Positions 8,640-17,715 of a stretch of 64,000 nt of DNA are shown here, piece after piece; position 1 is the stretch's first letter; the number at the start of each line of letters is the position of its first letter. Position numbers and translations under genes: made by a program. The stretch is from Tangfeifania diversioriginum (lineage in GTDB: Bacteria > Bacteroidota > Bacteroidia > Bacteroidales > Prolixibacteraceae). The notes under the pieces are model-generated. The model did not search any database, was not told the origin of the DNA, and was given only the letters and a program-made list of their open reading frames with translations. The DNA lies in the NCBI GenBank assembly GCA_945873105.1, contig CAMCBW010000020.1, positions 27,985-91,984 of the forward strand, read 5' to 3'.

Positions 8640-10001
8640 ATGTTAAAAACATTCAAATTTGGAGGAGTTCATCCGAAAGAGGAGAAGCTGACAGCTGGAT
8701 TGGCCATTCAAAGGCTTCCCCTCCCAAAGAAGGTAATCCTCCCTGTGGCACAACACATTGGAGTCCCGGCAATGCTGGCGGTCAAAAAAGGGGACCTGGT
8801 AAAAACCGGAATGCTTATCGCCAAATCCGGGGGATTCGTCTCTGCAAATATCCATGCTCCTGTATCGGGCAGGGTCTCCAAAATTGCGGAACGAATCGAT
8901 GCATCGGGCTACAAATCCCTCTCCATAGTCATCGAAACCGAGGGGGACATTTGGGAGGAGTCCATTACACTGGATCAGCCATTCCAGGCTATCGAAGCGC
9001 TGACAACCGCCGAACTGCTTCTCAAAATTCGTACAGCCGGAGTGGTGGGACTGGGAGGAGCTGCCTTCCCGACCCATGTAAAACTGGAACCTCCTGCCGG
9101 CATGAAAGCCGACACCCTGCTCATCAACGGGGTTGAATGCGAACCCTACCTCACCTCCGACCATAGCCTGATGCTTGAAAAGGGATCAGAGATCCTCAAA
9201 GGTACCTCTTTGCTCATGAAGGTGCTGAAGGTACAGCGTGCCATCGTGGGGATCGAAATCAACAAGCCGGATGCCATCTTGCTGCTGAGGGATCTTGCCA
9301 AGAACTTCCAGGGCATTGAAGTGGAACCCCTTCAGCTAAAATATCCGCAAGGAAGTGAAAAACAGCTGATACAGGCACTCACCGGGAGGATGGTGGGACC
9401 GGGTGCACTTCCTGCATCGGTTGGAGTAGTGGTGAACAACGTGGCTACCGCTTTTGCCGTATACGAAGCCGTTGCCTTCAACAAACCACTCATCGAGCGG
9501 GTGGTAACTGTCACCGGCAAAGGGGTGAGCAAGCCGGGCAACTTCCTGGTAAGAATTGGAACCCCCATCAAGGAGCTGATCGAAGCTGCCGGTGGCCTGC
9601 CGGAGGATACCGGAAAGGTGATCCTCGGCGGTCCCATGATGGGCAAAGCCATCTCCAACCTAAAAATCCCTGTTACCAAAGGAATGTCAGGAATCGTACT
9701 GATTCAGGAGAAAGAGGCCTCCCGCCAGCAGGTAATGCCCTGCATCAGGTGCGCAAAATGCGTGGACGGTTGTCCGATGAATCTCGAACCCTACCTGCTG
9801 ATGATGATCTCGGAGAAGGGAATGTGGGAGCAAGCTGAATCCAATCACGTTACGGACTGCATCGAATGTGGCTCCTGTTCCTACACCTGCCCCTCCTCCA
9901 GGCCCCTGCTCGACTACATCAGAACCGGCAAATCCAAAGTGGGCAAACTGATCCGGTCACGCCAGAATTCAGTGCTAACAGACAAACAAATACCTATTTA
10001 A
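8640..10001 (+). CDS. rnfC: Rnf complex NADH-side subunit RnfC
   Basis: This 453-residue peripheral subunit is the NAD(H)/FMN site of Rnf and resembles the 51-kDa subunit of complex I. It begins FKFGGVHPKEEKL, has the nucleotide/FMN loop GVVGLGGAAFPTHVKL at ~130-150 and NGVECEPYLTSDH. The C-terminal third has two 4Fe-4S motifs, CIRCAKCVDGCP and CIECGSCSYTCP. The length is normal. It is followed after 14 bp by rnfD. Confidence 0.97.
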   Translation: MLKTFKFGGVHPKEEKLTAGLAIQRLPLPKKVILPVAQHIGVPAMLAVKKGDLVKTGMLIAKSGGFVSANIHAPVSGRVSKIAERIDASGYKSLSIVIETEGDIWEESITLDQPFQAIEALTTAELLLKIRTAGVVGLGGAAFPTHVKLEPPAGMKADTLLINGVECEPYLTSDHSLMLEKGSEILKGTSLLMKVLKVQRAIVGIEINKPDAILLLRDLAKNFQGIEVEPLQLKYPQGSEKQLIQALTGRMVGPGALPASVGVVVNNVATAFAVYEAVAFNKPLIERVVTVTGKGVSKPGNFLVRIGTPIKELIEAAGGLPEDTGKVILGGPMMGKAISNLKIPVTKGMSGIVLIQEKEASRQQVMPCIRCAKCVDGCPMNLEPYLLMMISEKGMWEQAESNHVTDCIECGSCSYTCPSSRPLLDYIRTGKSKVGKLIRSRQNSVLTDKQIPI

Positions 10002-10015
10002 TCCACTTTTTTAGA

Positions 10016-10999
10016 ATGAGCAATCTATTCACAGTCTCACCCTCCCCGCATACCAAAGGGGATGATTCCATTCCAAAAATCATGTGGAGTGTGGTCATTG
10101 CCCTGGTTCCGGTGATCCTCATGGCAAGCCTCTTCTTCGGCCTGCACAGCCTCAAGATTATGGTAGTGGCCGTTGTCTCCTGCCTCCTGTTTGAATACAC
10201 CATCCAAAAATACATCCTGAAGGTTCCTACCACCATCCGGGATGGTTCCGCCATCATCACCGGTTTATTGCTGGCTTTTAACCTGCCTGCCGGATTGCCA
10301 GTGTGGTTGGTGGTCCTGGGTTCACTGGTGGCCATCGGTATCGCCAAATTGTCCTTTGGGGGACTTGGCCAAAACCCTTTCAATCCGGCCCTGGTGGGAA
10401 GGGTATTTCTGCTGATCTCTTTCCCCGTTCAAATGACCACCTGGACAGCCAATATTACCGTTACCGATACCTTCACAGGAGCCACCCCGCTGATGCTGCT
10501 GAAAGAGGGGGTAAAAAGCGGCAAATCGCTGGCAGAGATCACCACCAACAGCCAGATGCCGGGATACTTCGACATGTTCTGGGGAAACATGAGCGGTTCA
10601 CTGGGAGAGATTTCCGCCATGGCTATTCTCCTCGGGGGCATCTACCTTCTCTGGAAAAAAATCATCACCTGGCACATTCCGGTTGCGGTGCTTGGTTCCA
10701 TCTTCCTCTTCGAAGGAGTGCTCTGGATGGCTGCACCGGATCGTTTCATGGATCCTGTTTTTCACCTGATTACAGGAGGTGTGATGCTGGGTGCCATCTT
10801 CATGGCCACAGACCTGACCACCTCCCCAATGACCCCCTTGGGCAAGGTCATATTCGGGGTCGGAATTGGGGTAATAACCATCTGTATCCGCAATTTCGGA
10901 GCTTACCCTGAGGGCATCTCCTTCGCCATTCTGATCATGAACGGATTTACACCGCTGATCAATGCCAAAGTTAAACCCAAAAGATTCGGAGGAAAGTAA
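10016..10999 (+). CDS. rnfD: Rnf complex membrane subunit RnfD
   Basis: This 327-residue integral membrane subunit has about eight to ten hydrophobic helices and the NQR/RnfD motif GQNPFNPALVGRVFLL. FTGATPL at ~154-160 carries Thr157, the expected site of covalent FMN attachment. The ATG at 10016 gives the usual start MSNLFTVSPSPHTKG; an upstream in-frame extension overlaps rnfC and is not RnfD-like. Only 2 bp separate it from rnfG. Confidence 0.96.
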   Translation: MSNLFTVSPSPHTKGDDSIPKIMWSVVIALVPVILMASLFFGLHSLKIMVVAVVSCLLFEYTIQKYILKVPTTIRDGSAIITGLLLAFNLPAGLPVWLVVLGSLVAIGIAKLSFGGLGQNPFNPALVGRVFLLISFPVQMTTWTANITVTDTFTGATPLMLLKEGVKSGKSLAEITTNSQMPGYFDMFWGNMSGSLGEISAMAILLGGIYLLWKKIITWHIPVAVLGSIFLFEGVLWMAAPDRFMDPVFHLITGGVMLGAIFMATDLTTSPMTPLGKVIFGVGIGVITICIRNFGAYPEGISFAILIMNGFTPLINAKVKPKRFGGK

Positions 11000-11001
11000 C
11001 C

Positions 11002-11649
11002 ATGGCACAACCACAGTCCAATTTTAAAAATATGTTCCTGGCACTTTTTGCCGTGACTTTTGTAGCCTCCGCCATCCTGGGCGGCATCAACGAAGCGACC
11101 AAATCAGCCATCGTCAAAGCCGACCTCGAACAGCAAAACATTGCCATCGCAACCATTCTTCCCGCGTTCAGCTATCTCGGAACCAGCTTCAAGGTATTGC
11201 CCGCTGGGGAAACCGATTCGCTGCAATTCTTTCCGGCATTTTCCAAAGACAGCATACTGGTCGGAACCGCCATCAAAAGCTATTCAAGAAAGGGCTTTTC
11301 TGGGTTAATTTTGGTCATGGTAGGACTTACCCCGGAGGGCAATATCTCTGGTTTTAAAATTCTCGAACACAAGGAGACGCCCGGATTGGGTTCCAAAATG
11401 GCGCAATGGTTCTCCGACAAAAACAAACCCAAACAGTACGTAATTGGCAAGAATCCCGAAATTACCAACTTCACGGTAGTGAAAGACGGGGGATCTATCG
11501 ATGCAATCACTGCTGCGACCATCTCCTCCAGGGCATTTCTTGAATGTGTCAAGAGAGCCCACACTGCCTGGAAGAGCAACAGATCAAACCAACTCATACC
11601 TGCCACTACCGTGAAAGCTGAACCATCTAAAGAAGGAGGTGCCCAATGA
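11002..11649 (+). CDS. rnfG: Rnf complex flavoprotein subunit RnfG
   Basis: This 215-residue protein has one N-terminal membrane helix (MFLALFAVTFVASAILGGI) and a periplasmic FMN domain. KETPGLGSKM and the DAITAATISSRAF motif match RnfG; Thr173 in TAAT is the predicted covalent FMN attachment residue. The rnfD stop lies just upstream and the rnfE start overlaps its stop by 4 bp (ATGA), pointing to translational coupling. Confidence 0.95.
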   Translation: MAQPQSNFKNMFLALFAVTFVASAILGGINEATKSAIVKADLEQQNIAIATILPAFSYLGTSFKVLPAGETDSLQFFPAFSKDSILVGTAIKSYSRKGFSGLILVMVGLTPEGNISGFKILEHKETPGLGSKMAQWFSDKNKPKQYVIGKNPEITNFTVVKDGGSIDAITAATISSRAFLECVKRAHTAWKSNRSNQLIPATTVKAEPSKEGGAQ

Positions 11650-12230
11650 AACGCATGCAGACATTCCTGAACGGGTTGATGAAAGAGAACCCGATTTTCG
11701 TGATCATGCTGGGGATGTGCCCCACGCTTGGCGTCTCCTCCAATGCCATCAATGGCATTGGCATGGGTCTGGCAACCACCTTCGTGCTGGTGATGTCCAA
11801 CCTGATTGTTTCGCTGGTGGCAGGCTACATCCCCGACAAAGTCAGGATTCCAAGTTACGTGGTGATCATTGCCACTTTCGTAACGGTGGTGCAACTTACC
11901 ATGCAAGCCTGGCTTCCTTCCCTCTACGCATCGCTCGGACTCTTCATCCCGCTCATTGTGGTTAACTGCATTGTATTGGGAAGGGCCGAGGCCTTCGCCT
12001 GCAAAAACGGAGCAGTCCTCTCCATCCTGGACGGCCTTGGAATGGGTTTTGGATTTACTTTTGCGCTGACCCTGCTGGGTGCCATCCGAGAATTCCTGGG
12101 AACCGGAAAGGTGTTTGACCTGACCATCTACCCGGAACAATACGGCAGCCTTATCTTTGTGCTAGCACCCGGTGCCTTCATTGTCCTGGGCTACCTGATC
12201 GCCGTCATCAACAAAATCAACAAAACCTAA
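11646..12230 (+). CDS. rnfE: Rnf complex membrane subunit RnfE
   Basis: This 194-residue protein with six predicted membrane helices has the RnfA/RnfE signatures FVIMLGMCPTLGVSS (with the conserved cysteine) and LIVVNCIVLGRAEAFA. It forms, with RnfA, the antiparallel core of the complex that holds the intramembrane iron-sulfur cluster and conducts Na+ or H+. It overlaps rnfG by 4 bp and is 5 bp before rnfA. Confidence 0.96.
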   Translation: MKRMQTFLNGLMKENPIFVIMLGMCPTLGVSSNAINGIGMGLATTFVLVMSNLIVSLVAGYIPDKVRIPSYVVIIATFVTVVQLTMQAWLPSLYASLGLFIPLIVVNCIVLGRAEAFACKNGAVLSILDGLGMGFGFTFALTLLGAIREFLGTGKVFDLTIYPEQYGSLIFVLAPGAFIVLGYLIAVINKINKT

Positions 12231-12235
12231 AGACC

Positions 12236-12808
12236 ATGCAGTACCTGATCATCGTCATATCCGCCATTCTTGTCAACAACATTGTACTGGCACAATTCCT
12301 TGGAATCTGCCCCTTCCTGGGTGTCTCCAAAAACAGCACCACTGCCATCGGGATGGCCGCCGCCGTTGCCTTTGTGATGACCCTCTCCACCATTGTGACC
12401 TACCTGGTCCAGCACTTCATCCTCGATCCCCTGCAGGTGAGCTACCTTCAAACCATCTCTTTCATCCTGATCATTGCTGCCCTGGTGCAATTGGTGGAGA
12501 TCATTTTAAAGAAGGTTAGTCCGGCACTCTACCAGGCACTCGGCGTCTACCTGCCGCTGATTACCACCAACTGCACCATCCTGGGGGTCGCCATCCTTAC
12601 CATCACCAAGCAGTTCAATCTGCTGGAGGGAGTCGTTTTTGCCATCTCAACCGCCGGCGGTTTCGGACTGGCTTTGCTGATCTTTGCCAACATCCGCGAA
12701 CAAATGGAGTTTTCCAACATCCCGGAAGGGTTGAAAGGTACCCCAATAGCACTCATCACTGCTGGAATCCTTGCCATGGCCTTCATGGGATTCTCCGGGA
12801 TCGTGTGA
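12236..12808 (+). CDS. rnfA: Rnf complex membrane subunit RnfA
   Basis: This 190-residue, six-helix subunit carries the paired cysteine motifs VLAQFLGICPFLGVSK and ITTNCTILGVAI, homologous to RnfE. It completes the B-C-D-G-E-A set, so the whole ferredoxin:NAD+ oxidoreductase is encoded here and is probably functional. The coupling ion cannot be told from sequence by eye. The operon may continue into the TonB-like gene 59 bp downstream. Confidence 0.96.
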   Translation: MQYLIIVISAILVNNIVLAQFLGICPFLGVSKNSTTAIGMAAAVAFVMTLSTIVTYLVQHFILDPLQVSYLQTISFILIIAALVQLVEIILKKVSPALYQALGVYLPLITTNCTILGVAILTITKQFNLLEGVVFAISTAGGFGLALLIFANIREQMEFSNIPEGLKGTPIALITAGILAMAFMGFSGIV

Positions 12809-12867
12809 GATCGGATTGGTCATTGTTCACGATTTTACAGCTTAGATTGAAACAAAATCTTCGATTC

Positions 12868-13614
12868 ATGGGAAAAATTCTTGTCATACTTTTTATGGCC
12901 TTGCCTGCTATGCTAACAGGAAAGGAGACAAAGAAAGTTGTCCGCCAAAATTTTTACCCTCCCTACAAGGAGACCTATTATATCCTTAAATCGGATACCG
13001 CTATAAAACATGGCAGTTACAAGGCAGAGGCTGCAGAAAGGATTTTGGCAGAAGGATATTACAACATGGGCTACATGGATAGTCTCTGGACGCATTACAA
13101 CATCCAGGGAAGGATACAGGCCAGAGGATGTTATGTAAAAAGCAAAAGGGACGGAATCTGGGAGTTTTTTGACAGCAAAGGGGAGCTGGAACAGAAAATT
13201 GATTTTACCAACAACCTGGTGCTGCAATACAAGACCACTTTTGCCAACCACATCTTTAAAGTATTTACCGGCAAAGACACCCTTTTATCCAAACTTGAAA
13301 GACCTCCCCTTTACATTGGCGGTTCAAGTTGGTTTAGTGGTTATGTCGAACAGGAACTCCGCCTCCCGCTTCACAAACCACAGGAAAAAGTGAACGGAGT
13401 GGTCTATGTGGGATTTGTGATCGACAGCCTCGGCATTACTTCCAACCACCGGGTACTGAAAGGATTGGGAAGAGCCTGCAACAACGAAGCATTGAGGGTC
13501 CTGAAAGCCATTCCTGACGATTGGATGCCCGGAGTTTATGAGGGGAAATTTGTTTCTGCCGAATATGTGGTGATCATCATATTTGATGAAAATACCCGGA
13601 CAATGGAATTTTAA
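12868..13614 (+). CDS. exported MORN/TonB C-terminal-like protein
   Basis: The ATG at 12868 gives a signal peptide (MGKILVILFMALPAMLTG). Residues ~60-115 look like MORN/YwqK-type repeats (GYMDSLWTHYNIQGRIQARG). Residues ~170-245 resemble a TonB C-terminal domain (GVVYVGFVIDSLG, NNEALRVLKAIPDDWMPG). It lacks the Pro-rich linker and membrane anchor of a true TonB, so it is probably a periplasmic protein of unknown partner. A GTG at 12805 overlapping rnfA is a less likely start. Confidence 0.6.
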   Translation: MGKILVILFMALPAMLTGKETKKVVRQNFYPPYKETYYILKSDTAIKHGSYKAEAAERILAEGYYNMGYMDSLWTHYNIQGRIQARGCYVKSKRDGIWEFFDSKGELEQKIDFTNNLVLQYKTTFANHIFKVFTGKDTLLSKLERPPLYIGGSSWFSGYVEQELRLPLHKPQEKVNGVVYVGFVIDSLGITSNHRVLKGLGRACNNEALRVLKAIPDDWMPGVYEGKFVSAEYVVIIIFDENTRTMEF

Positions 13615-13679
13615 TATTTTCAGTATAAAATAGCTAGAAGACAAGCATCTACAAAAAACATACAACAAAACCATCTACC

Positions 13680-14018
13680 ATGAACGATGACACCTTGATT
13701 ACAACAAGTACCACCCTGGAAGGATACCGCATCATCAAACAACTCGGTCTCGTAAGAGGCATCACCGTCCGCTCCAGGAACATCTTCGGCTCCTTTGCAG
13801 GAGGCCTGATGACCATCTTTGGCGGAAGGAATGTCATTTACACCGAATTGTGCGAGAAGGCAAGGGAGGAGGCCCTGCAATTGATGATCGAACATGCGCG
13901 GGTGATTGGTGCCAATGCCATCATCAGCATGCGCTACGATGCCAACGATGTAATGACCGGCTTGACGGAGGTCTTGGCCTACGGCACGGCGGTTGTAGTG
14001 GAGAAAATTGGTGAATAA
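13680..14018 (+). CDS. YbjQ family (UPF0145) protein
   Basis: This 112-residue protein shows the YbjQ pattern: an N-terminal TTSTTLEGYRIIKQLGLVRG strand-helix, GSFAGGLMTIFGGRN, then EKAREEALQLMIEHA and GANAIISMRYD. The family forms ring-like oligomers and has been called a heavy-metal-binding domain, but no function is established. Full length, alone, with a short AT-rich leader. Confidence 0.85.
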   Translation: MNDDTLITTSTTLEGYRIIKQLGLVRGITVRSRNIFGSFAGGLMTIFGGRNVIYTELCEKAREEALQLMIEHARVIGANAIISMRYDANDVMTGLTEVLAYGTAVVVEKIGE

Positions 14019-14057
14019 ATAGTTATGAACACAAAGAATACTATTGTTAAAAATAAA

Positions 14058-14065
14058 TATTTTTG
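14058..14065 (+). promoter_or_regulatory. -7 box before the 14.1-kb lipoprotein gene
   Basis: TATTTTTG matches TAnnTTTG about 32 bp before the ATG at 14097. A TTG lies upstream, but at less than the usual 19-bp spacing. Confidence 0.35.
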
Positions 14066-14096
14066 CCCCCGTTACTTTTAATCGAAAACCCTACCC

Positions 14097-15233
14097 ATGC
14101 GTATCCTACTTTCCTCCGCTGCCATTTTTTGTTTGATTCTTGTATCTTGCTCCTCCGGTAAAAAAGCCTTCGACAGGGGCGATTATTACAATGCCACCCT
14201 CAAGGCAGTAAACCGGTTGAGAAGTGACCCCAACTCCTCCAAAGCAATTCAGGCGGTAAAGGATAGCTATCCCATGGCATTGATTTTTTTCCAGGGGAAA
14301 ATTGACAACGCTTTGAGCGTCAACCTTCCCTTCAAATACACAGAAGTGGTCGGCCATTATGAGAAGATGAACCGCATGGCAGATGAGGTCAGCAGGTGTC
14401 CGGCTGCGCTGAAACTCTTTCCGCAACTCAATTATTATACATTTGAACTGGAACAAACCCGCCAGCTGGCAGCGGAAGAACAATATACTGCCGGATTGGC
14501 AAATGAAAAATTGGATACACGCCTCTCCTGGAAGGATGCTTGGTACAATTACAAACAGGCCGACCGGTTTGCCCCGGGCTACAAGGATGTCAGGAGTCGC
14601 CTGGACCAGGCTAAATACAATGGCACCCTAAAAGTAATCGTTGAACAGATCAAGGTACCGCAAAAATACCAGCTTACCTCTGATTTCTTTTTGAATCAAA
14701 TCATCGAAAATCTGTTGCACAACCGGCCCAATGAATTTGTTGCCTACTACTCCCCTGAATCTGCCAAAAAAGAGGGGATCAATCAGCCGGATCAGCTGCT
14801 GCGAATGAACTTTGACGATTTTGTGGTGGGTCAGTTTTATGACAAGGAGTCGGTCAAGGAGCTTTCACGCGACAGTGTACAGATTTCGGTCACCCTTAAA
14901 ACCGGGGAAAAGGTAAAAGCTTATAATACCGTGAAGGCCAAACTGACGGTCAACCGCCGTGAGCTAATCTCAAAAGGAGTCCTGGATGTCACCATCCTGG
15001 ATCTTCCCGCCAACAAAGTCGTTTCGCAGCGCAAATTCCCCGGGCAATTTGTCTGGTTCGCAGAGTGGGGTTCATTCAATGGAGACGAACGGGCCCTCGA
15101 TGAAAAGCAATTGGCCATTTGTCGCCGCAAACCATTGCCCCCACCCGGGCCACAGGAGCTGTTTGTAGAATTCACCAAACCTATTTTCAACCAGGTAACC
15201 CCCTATCTCAAATCCTTCTACCAACAATACTAA
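14097..15233 (+). CDS. lipoprotein of unknown function
   Basis: This 378-residue protein starts with a lipoprotein signal (FCLILVSCSSG). The first ~180 mature residues are helical and TPR-like (FDRGDYYNATLKAVNRLRSDP, WKDAWYNYKQADRFAPGYKD). The rest is beta-rich (TLKTGEKVKAYNTVKAKLTV). It looks like an envelope scaffolding lipoprotein. I do not recognise a named family. A 10-bp inverted repeat follows ~50 bp after the stop. Confidence 0.7.
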   Translation: MRILLSSAAIFCLILVSCSSGKKAFDRGDYYNATLKAVNRLRSDPNSSKAIQAVKDSYPMALIFFQGKIDNALSVNLPFKYTEVVGHYEKMNRMADEVSRCPAALKLFPQLNYYTFELEQTRQLAAEEQYTAGLANEKLDTRLSWKDAWYNYKQADRFAPGYKDVRSRLDQAKYNGTLKVIVEQIKVPQKYQLTSDFFLNQIIENLLHNRPNEFVAYYSPESAKKEGINQPDQLLRMNFDDFVVGQFYDKESVKELSRDSVQISVTLKTGEKVKAYNTVKAKLTVNRRELISKGVLDVTILDLPANKVVSQRKFPGQFVWFAEWGSFNGDERALDEKQLAICRRKPLPPPGPQELFVEFTKPIFNQVTPYLKSFYQQY

Positions 15234-15284
15234 ACTTTTGCAAAGATTTCCCAGAAGAGCATTCAAAGAAATTTGACTACAAAA

Positions 15285-15329
15285 TGCAGAAGGCAGAATA
15301 GGGAAAATTCCCCCACTCCGCCTTCTGCA
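15285..15329. repeat. inverted repeat downstream of the lipoprotein gene
   Basis: TGCAGAAGGC at 15285-15294 pairs perfectly with GCCTTCTGCA at 15320-15329. The loop contains a second palindrome, GGGAAAATTCCC. No U-run follows the stem, so intrinsic termination is doubtful; it may act as an mRNA 3' end stabiliser. Confidence 0.6.
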
Positions 15330-15334
15330 AACTG

Positions 15335-15500
15335 ACTCATCCCCGCATCTCTTCATCCCCTCGTACCCTCATCTCTCCATTATCCCTAAGTCTCCTAGTC
15401 CCTCAGTCATTCCTCCGTCTCTCCGTCCTTTTTTCCCTCCGTCATTCATCCGTCATTTCAGTCCCTCCGTCATTCTTCCCTCCCTCCCTCCCTTCATCTT
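15335..15500. repeat. irregular C/T-rich short-period array
   Basis: Degenerate units such as AGTCCCTC, CCGTCATT and CCGTCTCT follow one another through the gap between the lipoprotein gene and yicC. It has the same composition and unit types as the arrays at 2.2, 45.0 and 49.5 kb, but is less regular. Nothing coding is seen in this 325-bp gap. Confidence 0.65.
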
Positions 15501-15533
15501 CCTGTCGGCACTTCACCGTTCTCCCTTTTTTCT

Positions 15534-15541
15534 TACCTTTG
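15534..15541 (+). promoter_or_regulatory. -7 box of the yicC-gmk-nadD-priA group
   Basis: TACCTTTG followed by C is a full match to the Bacteroidota -7 element. It lies 17 bp before the yicC ATG, so the leader would be very short. Confidence 0.5.
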
Positions 15542-15558
15542 CCCAAAAGCAGCAGGAT

Positions 15559-16431
15559 ATGTTAAAATCGATGACCGGTTACGGCAAGGCCGAATGTGAA
15601 CTTGCTCAAAAGAAGGTGACAATTGAGATTAAGTCACTGAATAGTAAGCAGATGGATCTAAACACCCGTATTTCACTCCTCTTCAGGGAGAAAGATCTTG
15701 AGATTCGGAGAGAACTGTCAGACCGGCTCATTCGCGGCAAGGTTGACTTTATCCTCTATACCGAATCACTGGGTGAAGATGCTGCCACAAAAATCAACGC
15801 AGGAATTGTCAAAAGCTATTACAGGCAACTGGAACAGATCGCAGCCGATCTTACCATCCAACTGAACGACAACATCCTGCAATCCATTCTTTCCCTGCCC
15901 GAGGTCGTTAAAAATGAACGGGAAGAGTTGAACGACAAAGAGTGGAAGCTGATCCTGGTGAAAATTTCTGAAGCCATCAACGCCCTGGATCAGTTCCGCA
16001 TCCAGGAGGGAAAGGTCTTGAAGCAGGATATCATTGCAAATGTTCAGGCAATTACCTCCCTCCTCTCGGAAGTAGACCAATATGAGGAGGAACGGGTAAC
16101 CCGGATCAAGGAAAAAATTTACGAAGGACTGAAGGATATAGCCATCGAGCAGGTGAATGAAAACAGGCTGGAACAGGAGATGATCTTTTACCTGGAGAAA
16201 ATGGATGTCAACGAAGAGAAAGTGAGGTTGCTGAACCACTGTAACTATTTCCTCGAAACCATTGAACTGAATGAACCGGTAGGCAAAAAACTCGGTTTCA
16301 TCGCCCAGGAGATTGGCAGGGAGGTAAATACCCTTGGATCTAAAGCCAACCACATTGAAATGCAGCGACTGGTGATCCAGATGAAAGACTCACTCGAAAA
16401 AATCAAGGAACAGCTTCTCAACGTATTATAA
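15559..16431 (+). CDS. yicC: YicC family endoribonuclease
   Basis: This 290-residue protein has the YicC_N start MLKSMTGYGKAE and the C-terminal DUF1732 motif EIGREVNTLGSKANH, with the conserved acidic residues in EKMDVNEEKVRL. YicC proteins are RNases linked to stress and small-RNA turnover in other bacteria. The gene abuts gmk (stop and start are adjacent), an arrangement seen across Bacteroidota. Confidence 0.92.
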   Translation: MLKSMTGYGKAECELAQKKVTIEIKSLNSKQMDLNTRISLLFREKDLEIRRELSDRLIRGKVDFILYTESLGEDAATKINAGIVKSYYRQLEQIAADLTIQLNDNILQSILSLPEVVKNEREELNDKEWKLILVKISEAINALDQFRIQEGKVLKQDIIANVQAITSLLSEVDQYEEERVTRIKEKIYEGLKDIAIEQVNENRLEQEMIFYLEKMDVNEEKVRLLNHCNYFLETIELNEPVGKKLGFIAQEIGREVNTLGSKANHIEMQRLVIQMKDSLEKIKEQLLNVL

Positions 16432-17013
16432 ATGAAGGCAACAGGAATTAAAGAAGGCAAAGTCATCATCTTCTCGGCTCCATCAGGTGCGGGCAAAACC
16501 ACCATCGTGAGGCACTTGCTCTCCAGGTTTCCTGATTTTGCCTTCTCTGTCTCGGCGACCAGCCGGAAATCCAGGGGAAGTGAAGTGAACGGTACAGACT
16601 ATTTTTTCCTCTCTACCGAAGAATTCAAAGCAAAAATTGACAACGAGGAATTCCTGGAATGGCAGGAGGTCTATCCAGACAACTTCTACGGGTCGCTGAA
16701 AAGCGAAGTGAACAAGATTTTGGAAAGCGGAAAGAATATACTCTTCGATGTGGATGTAGTGGGTGGTAGCAACATCAAAAAATATTATGGGGAGCGTGCC
16801 CTCGCCCTGTTCATTCAGCCACCTTCACTCACCGAATTGGAAAAGAGGCTGATCGCCCGCTGCACCGACGACAAGGAGGTCATCCGAAAGCGGGTAGAGA
16901 AGGCAGAACGCGAATTGACCTATGCCCCGCTGTTCGACTTCATCATCGTCAACGATACCCTGGAGCATGCCTTGCAGGAGGCGGAGAATCGGGTGAAGGA
17001 GTTTTTGAAGTAA
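16432..17013 (+). CDS. gmk: guanylate kinase
   Basis: This 193-residue kinase converts GMP to GDP with ATP. The P-loop APSGAGKTTIVRHLL and the GMP-binding SATSRKSRGSEVNGTDYFF segment are intact, followed by the usual lid arginines (RKRVEKAERE). The start directly follows the yicC stop, so translation is probably coupled. Confidence 0.97.
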   Translation: MKATGIKEGKVIIFSAPSGAGKTTIVRHLLSRFPDFAFSVSATSRKSRGSEVNGTDYFFLSTEEFKAKIDNEEFLEWQEVYPDNFYGSLKSEVNKILESGKNILFDVDVVGGSNIKKYYGERALALFIQPPSLTELEKRLIARCTDDKEVIRKRVEKAERELTYAPLFDFIIVNDTLEHALQEAENRVKEFLK

Positions 17014-17070
17014 GCTTCCATTGGTTGTTTCAAATTTCTTGATCGTTCACTTTTCACTATTTTCAAATTC

Positions 17071-17658
17071 ATGAAAATCGCCATCTATTCCGGATCATTC
17101 AACCCCATCCACAACGGCCATATCGCCATCGCAGAAGCCGCATTGGAGGAAGGTTTCGATGAGGTTTGGATGATCGTCTCCCCGCAGAATCCACACAAAA
17201 AAGAGGAGGAGCTATGGCCATTTGAAATGCGGTTTAAAATGGTTGAACTCGCGGTAAAAGATCGGTCACGGATCAAAGTCAGTGATTGTGAAAACGACCT
17301 GCCACGTCCCTCCTACACCATCAACACCCTCGAATTCCTGCAAAATAAATGGCCACGGCACCAGTTCAGGTTGTTGATTGGCGGAGACAACCTGCAGAAA
17401 TTCCGAAACTGGAAAGATTTTCAGCGGATCATTGACCAATTTGGACTGCTGGTCTATCCGCGCGCGCACCAATCGGAGAATCCATTTGGCGATGTGCCCA
17501 ACATCATTCATTTCACTGCACCTCTCCTCGACATCAGTTCATCCGACATCAGGAAAAGACTCCTCGAAAACAGATCTATCACAGGTTTGCTTCCGGATAA
17601 TGTAGCAAAATTCCTTTTGCAAAAATTTAAAACTGACCCCCAAAAACCAGTTTTTTAA
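17071..17658 (+). CDS. nadD: nicotinate-nucleotide adenylyltransferase
   Basis: This 195-residue enzyme makes deamido-NAD from nicotinate mononucleotide and ATP. GSFNPIHNGHIAIAE holds the nucleotidyltransferase H-x-G-H motif and DISSSDIRKRL holds the C-terminal S-x-x-x-x-R/K motif. It is the third gene of the yicC-gmk-nadD cluster typical of the phylum. Confidence 0.96.
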   Translation: MKIAIYSGSFNPIHNGHIAIAEAALEEGFDEVWMIVSPQNPHKKEEELWPFEMRFKMVELAVKDRSRIKVSDCENDLPRPSYTINTLEFLQNKWPRHQFRLLIGGDNLQKFRNWKDFQRIIDQFGLLVYPRAHQSENPFGDVPNIIHFTAPLLDISSSDIRKRLLENRSITGLLPDNVAKFLLQKFKTDPQKPVF

Positions 17659-17715
17659 TGTAAAATTGTCTTCGGTTACGATCCCCATTGAAAAAAGAAT
17701 TGGCCATTATTCTGC

